Source: Isoperla grammatica (Eukaryota > Arthropoda > Insecta > Plecoptera > Perlodidae). From it: a stretch of 64,000 bases of DNA. The notes under the pieces were generated by a model. That model made no database searches and was not told where the DNA came from. It saw only the letters and a program-made list of their open reading frames with translations. The stretch covers positions 5,514,274-5,578,273 of the forward strand of contig OX246747.1 of assembly GCA_945910005.1 (NCBI GenBank), in the 5' to 3' direction. Position 1 is the first letter of the stretch. The number at the start of each line of letters is the position of its first letter. Below, piece by piece: positions 55,121 to 64,000 of this stretch. Both the position numbers and the translations under genes were made by a program.

Positions 55121-55791
55121 CACAATCGTTTTTTAAATACATTTATGCATATTGTCATCTTTTAATCGTCTTTGTAGTAGGATTTTGAAGGAACGTATTA
55201 TATAATTCATGTTAGCAGTATAAAAATCGTTTGTTCCGCATTCATCTAATAATAACGCTACAAGAAAAAATAAAATTTTCAAGCTCGTGGTGGTCTGATC
55301 TATGTTAGAGAATAAGTTTCCGAAACCTTAATTCAAATAAAACATACGATTAAATTTAGAATTTCGCTTTTACGGTTGTTTGTGTAGCCAATTATGAAAT
55401 TCTAGGAAATGAGTGAATGGAATGTAGCTCGAACGAGTCGGCCCGACTACCGCCCTAACGAGGGGTTTACAAACCACGTAAATATAAGACTCTTCGGTCG
55501 GATCGACTGGTTCGTTGTCCGAGGTGTCTCCACTTTAGGCCTAGCAGCTTAACCTCATCTAGAAAACACTTGTTTGACATCTACCCTAGGCTGGGCCTAC
55601 ATAATTGACGATCTCGCAGGACTAATTGGAGGCCTAGGTCCTAGAGTGCATCAATGTCTAAGTAAATATGAGCCTAAACCATTTGATATAGGCCTAGGGC
55701 CTAGGCTAGGGGCTAGGTAGGCTAAATTAAGCAACAGTAGAAACTGTATAGCCTAGCCTAGGCCTAGGCCTAGGTCTAGGTAACCACTTAC
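55121..55791. other. Non-coding stretch with dense TAGGCC words
   Basis: Positions 55540-55780 contain more than ten overlapping TAGGCC or CCTAGG words, including CTAGGCCTAGGCCTAGG. No gene was seen. It may be an intron between the flanking exons. Confidence 0.6.
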
Positions 55792-56048
55792 CCCCAATTG
55801 CCAGTATCTGTGCAGGGTGAGTCTCCGGTCTCCCACACAATTTCTCCCTTCCCTTGTAGTCTCTTCATCACTTTTGGAACAACAACATCACAATTGTTTG
55901 GCCACCACACTTTAAACATTTTATCAGGTACGCAATAATCTGTAGGCCCATTCTGACACTGGATGAATTCCTGGTAGCCCACCTGAGCTGAGGTGTATTT
56001 AAACTTAAATACGCAACAATGATCTTCGTTAAAATTAAAAGTGGACAT
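55792..56048 (-). CDS. Possible first exon of a gene, unknown protein
   Basis: An ATG at 56048 starts 'MSTFNFNEDHCCVFKFKYTS' and the frame stays open through 'MFKVWWPNNCDVVVPKVMKR' and 'GKGEIVWETGDSPCTDTGNW', ending at a good GTAAGT donor at 55791. The length is about 86 codons. Position and strand fit a first exon for the DFSEN-family gene at 53797-55120, whose own ATG has no obvious acceptor in front. The W-W-P-N and 'VVVPKVMKRL' patterns are not from a domain I can name. A real exon is likely because frame and splice site agree, but the assignment is open. Confidence 0.4.
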
Positions 56049-56689
56049 CTTACTAAAAAGCACACGTTCTCACGCACAGATTACCACCGATTACCATGAT
56101 ACGTTGTCTTCTTTTCATTGGTTAGGTGATATTATTTTTTTGGTTTCAAAATATTCGTCTAGGCCTAGTCGGTATTTTAAGCATTTTTCGTTTTTTTTTT
56201 TCAAAGTTGCTAATAAGGGTTATTGGCCTGTAGTTACTAATTGCAGTTTTGTCGCCTTTTCTATGAACTGGAATTATTATTGATTTTTTAAAGATGTTTG
56301 GAAATATTCCTGTGGTAAAGCTTAAGTCTATGATGTATTTGAGAGGTTGAATTATGTGACATTTTTTTGCTTTGATTATTTTTGTGTTTATAAGGTCGGG
56401 CCCTGAGGCAGAGTCTGTTTTTAGCTCATTGATATTTATTATTATTTCTTCATCAGCTGTTGGACTGAGAAATATTAAGGCGTTTTGACAAAGTACCGGT
56501 AAGTCATCTGCGTTTAGACGGTTGGAAGATGATAGTATGTGTTCAGCTAATTCTTTTCCTATGTTATTAAAGTAGTTTATGAATGTTTCTGCTACTTTTT
56601 GGGGATTACTCTCTGTACTTGCAATAGCATAGGTTTGAATTCTAAAAATAGATATCAATTGTGCATCCGCCATCTTTCTTATATCGATA

Positions 56690-57470
56690 CTGATTTCGAG
56701 TCAGACAAACAAACCAAACATGCCGGCTACCAAGCACTGTTGTTATGGGTAGTGCAACAGTGATTCTAGGTACTATCATAAAGAACACATGACAAATGTT
56801 ACGATTTTTACCTTCACCTCTTTTTAAAGGTTTAGCTGTGTGAGCATCAACATTCTCACTGTTGTCATGAAGCTGGCTAGAGTTTTCGTCAGAGCTTGTC
56901 TTGTCATTAGCTTGTGGCACAACAAATTCGCCTATGGATTGTACAGATTCAATTAGGTGGTAGTACACATTACCATTATTAAATCTTTCTGGAGGAAAAA
57001 TCCTATAATCTGCTAGCCTTAGCCACAAAGCTGTTGTTGTATCAGCTCGTTGGTTGCTGGTTGCATCCAATTTGGCGTTGTACCATTTTCCGCCGTCCAC
57101 AGCTGGGCTTATTGGAATAGTATTGCCAACCTCTAAAGATTGTTCCATTCTGTTGAAAAAACAAATTATTAAAAACATCATAACTAGCCCAATAGAGGTT
57201 AAACTTTTATTAGAATAGGCCCTAGGTCTACCAATATGCATGCAATCGCCAAGCTGTACTGGCCTCAATATCAAATCTGGTCTTAAACCACGTTTGGGTG
57301 ATTCTCTGCACTCCAACCATCTTTTTAATTGTTCATTTGAACTACGGGATACTTCATCGTACAGTAATCTTGCCCCGGGTACCTCATTTTCATCTAAAAC
57401 TACGATGTAAACATCGGTACCGCCATAGTTTCCATCACTGGTTGTTTGTCTGAATGTCAAACAGCGTCGT
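56690..57470 (-). pseudogene. SAP-domain protein segment (SAP-SWIM type) inside the LINE
   Basis: The frame from 57460 reads 'GGTDVYIVVLDENEVPGARL', 'LYDEVSRSSNEQLKRWLECR' and 'ESPKRGLRPDLILR', a SAP-like helix pair, and later 'AVDGGKWYNAKLDATSNQRA' and 'PPERFNNGNVYYHLIESVQS'. I recognise this order from invertebrate SAP plus SWIM-finger proteins that accompany transposons and YqaJ nucleases; the SWIM part is not present here. Likely introns begin at about 57234 (GTAGAC, acceptor TCAACAG near 57150) and at a GTAAAA near 56803. It replaces the LINE stretch between linker and reverse transcriptase, so it is an insertion or a recombination product. Confidence 0.5.
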
Positions 57471-58150
57471 CTGCTTGTGTGCGCGCAATATTTTGTGGGA
57501 GGTCAGGAACCAGCTATCCCAGACCTATGCTATTGTTTATCATTATTTTGTCTATAATATTACATTTTGCTTTTTGATTGCTTGTTGCCTCATTGATGAT
57601 TTTCCACACTGTTTTAATATCTTTATTTGCATCTGCTATTTTGTTTTTTGTAGTAATCGTTCTTAGTTGACTGTATTAACCTATTTAAGTGATTCCTGTA
57701 TTGTTTGTAAGAAGATCGTAATTCAACATTGTTAGGATTTTTTAGGACTTGCTTACATATTCGATCTCTGTGCTTAATTGACTGTATAAGTCCTAATGTT
57801 ATCCCTGGTTTTAGTTTTTTAGTTTTATTATTTGTTTTGATTCGAAGAGCTGAGTTTCGTAAAAGTTTTAATTTTGTCAATAAATGTCTCTGGGGCTTTG
57901 TCGATGTTTTGTTCATTTAGCACTAATTCCCATGTCTCGTTTTTTAGAAAGTCATCAAGTTGCAAGAAATTCAGAATGTGTGTTTGTTTATAGCTACCCT
58001 TAGTATCGCTAGCCTCAATGACTGCATTTCCATTTTCCATCCCAATTATGACTTACTCGTATGTACAATTGCCTTTTATGGAACTTATTAACTTGATTTG
58101 ACTTAAGAAATATGTGTTCAATGCAAGTATTTGTTTGATTGTTTTCTCTA

Positions 58151-58898
58151 GGCCGATCCACAATTGAAATAAGGGTTGAAATAAGAATCCGTGAATTAGT
58201 GAAATAACAACGAACTGGTTCACAACAGACCCGTAGTACCTTATTTCAACATAGGAGAGTGTTTCAATCGAGCACTGTTCGACCGGATCTGACGCCAAAG
58301 TCACGGCCTACTCCAAACCTATAGCAGGCCGTGGCCAAATGTGGCTTTGCACTGCGACTTTTTTCCACTCGCAGCGCCAGCACCGACAAACAACGAGCTG
58401 TCAAAGTAATAAAATTGCAACATTATGAAGAAAACGAGGTATGGCAATAGTAACTGCTCACCAGTTAAAACGACTAATGATGGGCAACCAAGTTGTGAAC
58501 GTTTTGTATGTTTCTTGTTTGTTTTGAAGATTTATTTTCAAAATCAGGATATTTTATTGTTTGACAGCTAGATGTTTGCCGATCGATTCATTTAATTTGT
58601 TTCATTGTTGTATAACAAGCTTGCAAGAAGCCTTCCTAACGTGGACGACGACGACGACAATAACAACAACAACAACGACGATAATATCCGGTTCGACTGG
58701 AGTAGGCCTTCTCTTCTCGAGCTTTGATTGGTTCGTCATAAGAAGTTGAAATAAGAAATGGAATTGAATAATTTCTTATGACTAATTCAATCCACTGTGA
58801 CAGTTGTGAACCATAGCATTGTTATTGCATGTTCCATTTCGCTTAAACCTTATTGCTATTTGACTATTTCAACTCTTATTTCAATTGTGAATCCGCCT
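58151..58898. mobile_element. 748-bp inverted-repeat element, 4-bp duplication TAGA
   Basis: The ends share CCACAATTGAAATAAG (left) with TTCACAATTGAAATAAG (right, reverse complement). TCTA flanks both sides (58147-58150, 58899-58902). Removing it with one copy restores the LINE frame across 'ENATR' and 'ENNQTNT'. Inside is a GAC/AAC trinucleotide run (58645-58683). No transposase gene. Confidence 0.85.
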
Positions 58899-60426
58899 TC
58901 TAGTAGCATTTTCTATGAGCGGTAAAAATCCGTTAGCAAGCATAGTATTTAAATATTGTTGTGTATGTTGTGATTCACTCTCCCTCTCTTGATTAGTATT
59001 AATATTAATATTTATGTCTTCTATCAGTATAACGTGCATGTTTTTTTCTTTGGATATTGTGTATTGTAATTTGTTTATGAAGGTCTGTATATTGCTTCAT
59101 GGTGATCTGTACATGGCAAGAATAGAAAATGATTTTTTTGCCAATTACAATTTGAATGTTAATATAGTTAGCTTGAGATATTTCTTCTACCATTGAAATA
59201 CGCAATTGGTTGTAGATTCCATTTCTAATAAACATTGAAATGCCGTCAAATTGTGTTACCTTGTTACTATAGTTATAGGTTGTGTAGTTTTTAATTTTAA
59301 AATTGGTTTCATTCATTCTTATAAGCTGTGTTTCTGTGAGGATTATTATATCAAATGTAACTTTACAAGTTTGTAATGTAATTATGAGTTCATCAAAGTG
59401 TTTTCTAATACTACCTATATTAAAATTTAAAATGTATTATCTTTAATCCTGATACATGCTTAAACGTATCATGTAGTTCATCAATGCTCCCGAGCATGAG
59501 AGATGAGTTGACTTCATCCAGATCGTATAAATCATCGGTAATCATCTTGTTAACGATAGAAAGAATAGACTACAATCATGCAATTCAAGATCTGTAAAAA
59601 AGAAACAAGAAACTTAATATATAATATAGTACTATATACTGACAATATATAGTATATACATGGTAATAATAAAGAATAAAGTTAACTACTAAACTAAACT
59701 AAAATAAAATTACATTAATCATATAGAGAGTTACAAAGCAAAGAGTAGGATGGTCTATTTGTGAGTGTACAGTCTTATGATATAATGGAATAATTGCAAA
59801 TAAGATTAAAATGGTTGATAGTTAAATGGCAATAGAAACAGCTCATGAATTAAGAAGAGAGACATGATGAGAACAATGATGTTATACTGCATAAGTTCCA
59901 ATGTATAACGTAGAAGAGTGTGCAGTGCGGCCGCACAGGATAAGTGTACGGTTTATTACTGGTAGTAAGCCTAGGCGCTCTTTGAGGGACATACCAATTG
60001 TCGGCTCCTCACCTGAATCGGGTCACCAGGCCAGGGTAGTCGTCCTGATTCGTGAGGTTGTACTTTTTATTATCCGGACATAACACAAAGATCTTACCAT
60101 CTTGTGTCCAAACGTGCTTTTTGCCTGCAAGAGCAACACATTTCTGTACAAGACTTATCCTCTGACTTGTTAGGGATTCGGTAACTGCAATGCTGGTTCC
60201 TTTGAGGTTTCTTTTTTGTCGCCAAATGTCGTTCCTGGTGGAGTAGCTGATGAATTTTTACAATTATTGGTCTAAGGGGGCGGACTCCGTGGTTTGTGCT
60301 GGGCTCCCTAGATCCTACTCGATGGGATCAATCAATATCCAGGGGAGACAGTGTAAAGTTTAGCCGTAAGTGATTGTTTATTGTTTCAATTGCGAGTTTG
60401 GTTGTATCCTCTTTATCCGTTTCAGG

Positions 60427-60560
60427 AATACCATGAATGATGAGTAATAGTAGGAATACCATGAATAATAAGTAATAGTAGGAATACCATGAGAAATGAG
60501 TAATAGTAGGAATACCATGAGTAATGAGTATTAGTAGGAATACCATGAATAATAAATAAT
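60427..60560. repeat. 28-bp minisatellite, about 4.5 units
   Basis: AGGAATACCATGAATAATGA with AGTAATAGT repeats at 28-bp intervals. Its seed is the LINE ORF1 sequence coding 'LLLIIHGIP' on the minus strand, so it is an expansion of LINE sequence. It ends at the hAT fragment boundary. Confidence 0.9.
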
Positions 60561-60561
60561 G

Positions 60562-61060
60562 AGTAGCTAAGCTCCTCAGTCTGTCATTGCACATTCTGTT
60601 ACGTAAATAAGTTTTGAGTCAGCATAAACATGATTAAGTTCTCTCGCACGCAGCGCTCGATGATGGGATGGTCAGGCCTATTTCGCATAATTAGAGTTCT
60701 GGGAAAATAGAAGTAATTTTTTCATTTCGTAGCAAAAAAATCCAAAATACACCAAAAACAGGAAAATCACTACAAAAATCATTTCAATTGAAATGGACTA
60801 TGGAGTATAGCCGAGTGCATACATTTGTTAGTTTAATATAATAATTATGTAGAGTACAATGATTATTGATTTTAATTAATGGCTTAATGGCAGGGTTGAA
60901 TGAGAGCATAGCACACGTTTCAATGGTGCTCTTGTTTCATGCGAGTACGACGGTCTGTGAGGATGAGGTTATATGAACTGAAAAGCGCTCTGCATCCTCC
61001 ACACTATTCACAGGAGCCCAAATTGTTTGTAGGGAAGCATCAGCAAACTTTTTTTCTCTC
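60562..61060 (-). pseudogene. hAT transposase fragment, second copy
   Basis: Matches 14879-16080 without the 634-bp nested element; it starts at the same GAGTAGCTAAGCT. The dimerisation block is present in frame pieces (the sequence coding 'LILTDRRTRMKQ'). It joins repeat D at about 61062 within a T-rich stretch shared by both, so a microhomology junction is likely. About 40 bases around the insertion site used in the other copy are missing here. Confidence 0.75.
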
Positions 61061-61074
61061 TCATTTTGTTCTGG

Positions 61075-61740
61075 CTAGAAGAACGCTCTGGAAGTTAACA
61101 GATGCGGATGGTCTATAAAGTTTGATGGAGTTCTTGTCTATTGGTTTGAAGTAGGTAGTGAATTTCCCTGGTGTTCGGAATAGTTGAAACATTGTCATAG
61201 CTAGACATTAAAAAATTCTCTTTTTCAACCATTATGAATGTCACAAAAGAAAGAAAACATCTCTTTGATTTTAGTGGTGCAGGAATCATACATTGCAAGT
61301 GGTGTAAGAATGAGTTGATCCTGCAAAGATGCTTTTGTTACTAGTAGTCGCTTGACGGTCCCACCAATCCCATCGCAAGGTCCTTTGCCATGACTGGTGG
61401 CAAAAAAGTGCCACTCGGCCATTAGTCCATAGTCTGTGACTTTCGTCTAAGACTTTCGTAATGTGTGGGGCAAAGGATTACAATTCATTTAAGATGACTT
61501 GTTGAAAAGTGTACACTGCTGTTGTGGAGTGTTAGTGATGATCACTTATTATGCACATACTTTTTGACTTTGGTTCACCGTTATCATCTTTCGAGTATAA
61601 TACAAATGGATGGAGGGTCGCTTGAGCAGCCCAGTGATACGTTTGTATTTCATCCTTTACAACGAACGTGAACTTTTCTGAAATTCACCGCTTATTATGC
61701 ATTCGTCACTTTCTTAGTTTTCTTTTTTGTCTTTCAGAAG
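61075..61740 (-). pseudogene. DFSEN/HGKG-family gene fragment, copy D
   Basis: Same blocks as copy A: DFSEN near 61690, then 'MAEWHFFATSHGKGPCDGIG' from 61422, and a shifted 'MVEKENFLMSSYDNVSTIPN'. It has additional small deletions relative to A (for example at 61625 and 61235) and lacks A's last ~25 codons at the junction with the hAT fragment. As in A, the SDGP block is absent. It is not functional. Confidence 0.6.
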
Positions 61741-62084
61741 TAAATTTTGACCAAAATGGGGCGGGTCTAGGGTACCAGCCTATCTATAGTAAGCTATTTC
61801 GGTAGCCGAATGGTCAGCCCTAGCTCTGGGCTGTGTACTCGGACCCGTCTCTTCTACGAGCTGTCAATTTATTTTATATTCACTCTCTCCCTCCACTCGC
61901 CCACTTCACTTCTCCAGTAGGCCTAACGCACCGTCTGTCTTTTCGCATTGTAAGCGATGCTGTAACAGCGCCAGGGGAAAGTCCCACACCAGTCATGTTT
62001 TCATTCACTGTTTTGTTGAAACCCATATTGGAAGTGGAAATTGCATCCGCTGCTACCATATGTCGATTCTTGTTGATTGATTGG

Positions 62085-62398
62085 TATTTGGGCTGAACGT
62101 CTCATATTTTTGCAACTTGGCTAATCGAGACGATGAATGGGTGAAATATGAAGATGAAATTGGGGGCTCTTTGGACGAAAGGGGCAAGTAGGAGGGAGCG
62201 TGAGGAAAGGGGAAAGGGGAGGAAAGGGGATTGTAGTGTGGACTGCACTTCGTCTGACTTCTCCCCCTTAACCAGTCCGGCTAGGGTGGCCCTACCAGAA
62301 GCATACGCTTCCGCCGGCATAGCTCTCGGGATCAACAAAGCACGCAAACCTACCCACCACGATAAGGTGGCAGTTGTTGGGCAGGTCGATTCTTGTTT
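62085..62398 (-). mobile_element. SINE in repeat D
   Basis: Same SINE as at 6938-7258, in the same position of the long repeat, with a few substitutions (GAGGGAGCG for GAGGGCGCG, and GTAGTGTGGAC for GGGGTGTGGAC). Confidence 0.85.
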
Positions 62399-63034
62399 CA
62401 GAGACAAATGTATCTTTATTACACCTAAGTTGCCACATCATGTTGTGTAGGCTTTCATTGGAATTAATAATAATAATAATAATATCTTCATTTCATGGAA
62501 GGAAATGGGCTAATTTAAGCCGCCATAGCTTCTCTTACAACTGACTCCAACTGAATCAGTTGTTCAAGAAAGAGCATTAGTTCACAGAAAAGAGTTTTGA
62601 GTAAATCACAGAAAACTGTCTCAATCTTAAAAAAATCATATAAACATTAATTTAAGCTTACACAAAATTAAGTCATAGTAATTGTCATATAATTATGAAA
62701 AATAAAATACAAAGACCTAAAAAGACAAAGACAAAGACCTTTAAATAAGATTTAAAGACCTTCATGTGAGGTCATAAACCTTGTGGACTAATGCCCTTTC
62801 TTGAACAAATGAAATTTTGTATACCTACTTTATTGTACAAGTTGAAATTAATAATGGAAAATTAATGAATGTATTGTTTTTTTTATAATATAAATGTTAC
62901 ATTAACATTAGTAAGGCTTGAGTAAATAATAGATAAAATTAAGATTCATGCCAGGAATAAGTAAAATTAAGGGAAATAAAGAATGATCGAATCATTTTTT
63001 AAGAATGTTTTTCATGGTTCTACTTCCAACTACT

Positions 63035-63207
63035 TCAATCATCTTCAACGCTGGCAGTAGTTTTCCAGGCCAGTATCTCATTGTAAAACTCCATGTCTTC
63101 TTCTGGAATGTACTGCATCAGCTTTCGAATATCTTCCATTTGTTTTATGTTTATGGGCTTTTGCTCGTCTGGGTTAGCTTTATTTTCCGGAAGAAGTGCA
63201 ATCAAAC
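63035..63207 (-). pseudogene. Putative terminal exon of a DFSEN-family gene, copy D
   Basis: Identical in sequence to 7880-8052, with the same acceptor and stop. See that entry for the motif. The identity over this exon and its flanks reflects the young age of the repeat. Confidence 0.35.
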
Positions 63208-63717
63208 CTGATTGACCTCTAGATGCACTCTAGTCAAATGTGTGTAGGCCTACTTCGAGGCCACTAATGACTGTAGGGGCACTGATTAATGGTGAATAAA
63301 ATTACTGGATAACGGTATATAGTTAAGTTTCAATAGCGGTGTATAAAGCGGGATTAATTTTCCAAAAGCGGTACATAAAACGGTGTTGAAAAACGGCATT
63401 ATTTTGCAAATAATGCCTGTCAAAAGAATATGCACACCTATGCAAACCACGTTGCATAAATTTGCATTTTGGATTCACAGGAACTGAAGGACACTATGGG
63501 TTTAGATCTAGATAATGCAATGTTTATTCAGTGGAACAAGTAAAATTTATTCTACAGATAGTGTACAATAGAAGAATGGAACACATTGCCACATGTTTTT
63601 CAAGTAAAACAATAAATATACCTATATAGCAGTCTTTGCATACATAGAAGACTTCAGTCAGTTTAAAACTTAACAGTAACGTAAGGATTTTTTTAAAGTT
63701 TTGATTTATTTTAGATT

Positions 63718-64000
63718 TTAAATCAAGATTTTAGAATTTAAATCAACTTGTCTCCAAAGGTCAATGCTACCATTAACTCCATCCACATTCTTCAGTCTTA
63801 AAGTGGTTCTCTTGTCTGTAAGAATGTTACTGTAGGCAGAGAACCCCCTCTCACTGTCTACATTTGAGACTGGCACCCACATTGCCTTAACTGCGCTCTC
63901 AACAAACTCTCCGCGGTCTGCCTTCAGGACTAGCAATGTGGTTAGTACATCCACCTCCTTTCCTTCAGACACTTCACTGCACACTTTGGATTTAAACGCA
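63718..64000 (-). pseudogene. hAT transposase, dimerisation domain, copy D (cut by window)
   Basis: Encodes 'LVLKADRGEFVESAVKAMW', 'VPVSNVDSERGFSAYSNILT' and the stop at 63718, as at 8557-8839. The upstream part, and whether it also carries the LTR insertion seen in copy A, lies beyond the window. Confidence 0.8.

Larger units (their letters stand above)
56146..60430 (-). pseudogene. Long LINE (CR1-like): ORF1, endonuclease, linker, start of reverse transcriptase
   Basis: ORF1 pieces: 'LLIIHGIPETDKEDTTKLAI' (60430s), 'RPLRPIIVKIHQLLHQER' and 'KKHVWTQDGKIFVL' (about 60100). ORF2 starts 'MITDDLYDLDEVNSSLMLGS' at about 59543; then 'FDIIILTETQLIRMNETNFK', 'TQFDGISMFIRNGIYNQL', and 'YLNTMLANGFLPLIENATR' at the nested element. 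Beyond it come 'TNTCIEHIFLKSNQVNK', 'HILNFLQLDDFLKNETWELV', 'YKQYRNHLNRLIQSTKNDYY' (57.7 kb) and, after a SAP-domain segment, 'AETFINYFNNIGKELAEHIL' and 'GDKTAISNYRPITLISNFEK' (reverse transcriptase motifs 0-1). It ends at an A-run near 56190. Several frame changes; the catalytic palm is absent. Confidence 0.8.
61068..64000. repeat. Long repeat copy D (matches copy A), cut by window end
   Basis: Corresponds to 5923-8839. It starts within the HGKG gene, shorter at that end than copy A by the 5844-5922 segment, and continues beyond the window. Confidence 0.9.

Overview
This is a window of animal nuclear genome made almost entirely of transposable elements, most of them nested inside one another. 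The base composition is AT-rich. Coding pieces carry short introns with ordinary GT..AG sites, and elements with 8-bp hAT duplications, TTAA piggyBac duplications, LINEs with apurinic endonucleases, a Penelope-like element and tRNA-derived SINEs are present. There are no operons, ribosome-binding sites or CRISPR. I see no gene that is surely a host gene. The mix (PIF/Harbinger, Mutator-like, hAT, piggyBac, pogo/Tigger, CR1/Jockey/Tx1-like LINEs, GIY-YIG Penelope, Ty3/gypsy) suggests an invertebrate, plausibly marine; the palindrome TAGGCCTA is scattered throughout as a lineage-specific word. The species cannot be named from this.

Layout. 1-5.6 kb: fragments of a pogo/psq protein, an unknown transposon-linked protein, a Harbinger transposase with its Myb-like partner, a Mutator-like transposase, and a LINE scrap enclosed by a long inverted repeat. 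5.8-12.1 kb: a large repeat (copy A; copy D at 61-64 kb) holding a 'DFSEN/HGKG' transposase-like gene and a hAT gene. The hAT gene is split by an LTR element, which is split by a modular palindrome and, in its inverted integrase, by a MITE. 12.5-14 kb: the cleanest multi-exon gene, a Myb/SANT protein. 14-20.4 kb: SINE, LINE 3' end, hAT fragment with a nested hAT MITE, a Penelope-like element with a nested piggyBac derivative, and a LINE ORF1. 20.4-23.5 and 41.8-45 kb: near-identical 3.1-kb repeats B and C.

23.5-41.7 kb: LINE endonuclease; a hAT gene split by a hAT MITE; a complete 4.4-kb hAT element (27669-32062); an LTR with gag start; a LINE with SAP and zinc-knuckle ORF1; a complete 3.4-kb hAT element (35357-38794); another hAT fragment; and a pogo gene whose acidic tail is an expanded minisatellite. 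45-51 kb: a piggyBac gene split by a second palindromic element, then DFSEN-family, LINE and Harbinger fragments. 51.5-56 kb: a tRNA-SINE, a nearly intact Tigger gene with an intron, and a DFSEN-family gene interrupted by a SINE and by the Tigger element. 56-60.5 kb: one long LINE interrupted by a SAP-domain segment and a 748-bp inverted-repeat element. 60.5-64 kb: hAT fragment and repeat copy D, cut by the window edge.

The genes do not act together in a host pathway. Several insertions can be dated relative to each other, because removing the insert and one target duplication restores an open reading frame. The most useful novelties are the palindromic element made of ~276-bp modules (two copies, 3-bp duplications), the two nearly complete hAT elements (one with apparent transposase-binding subterminal repeats), and the poorly known DFSEN/HGKG family present in at least six pieces.
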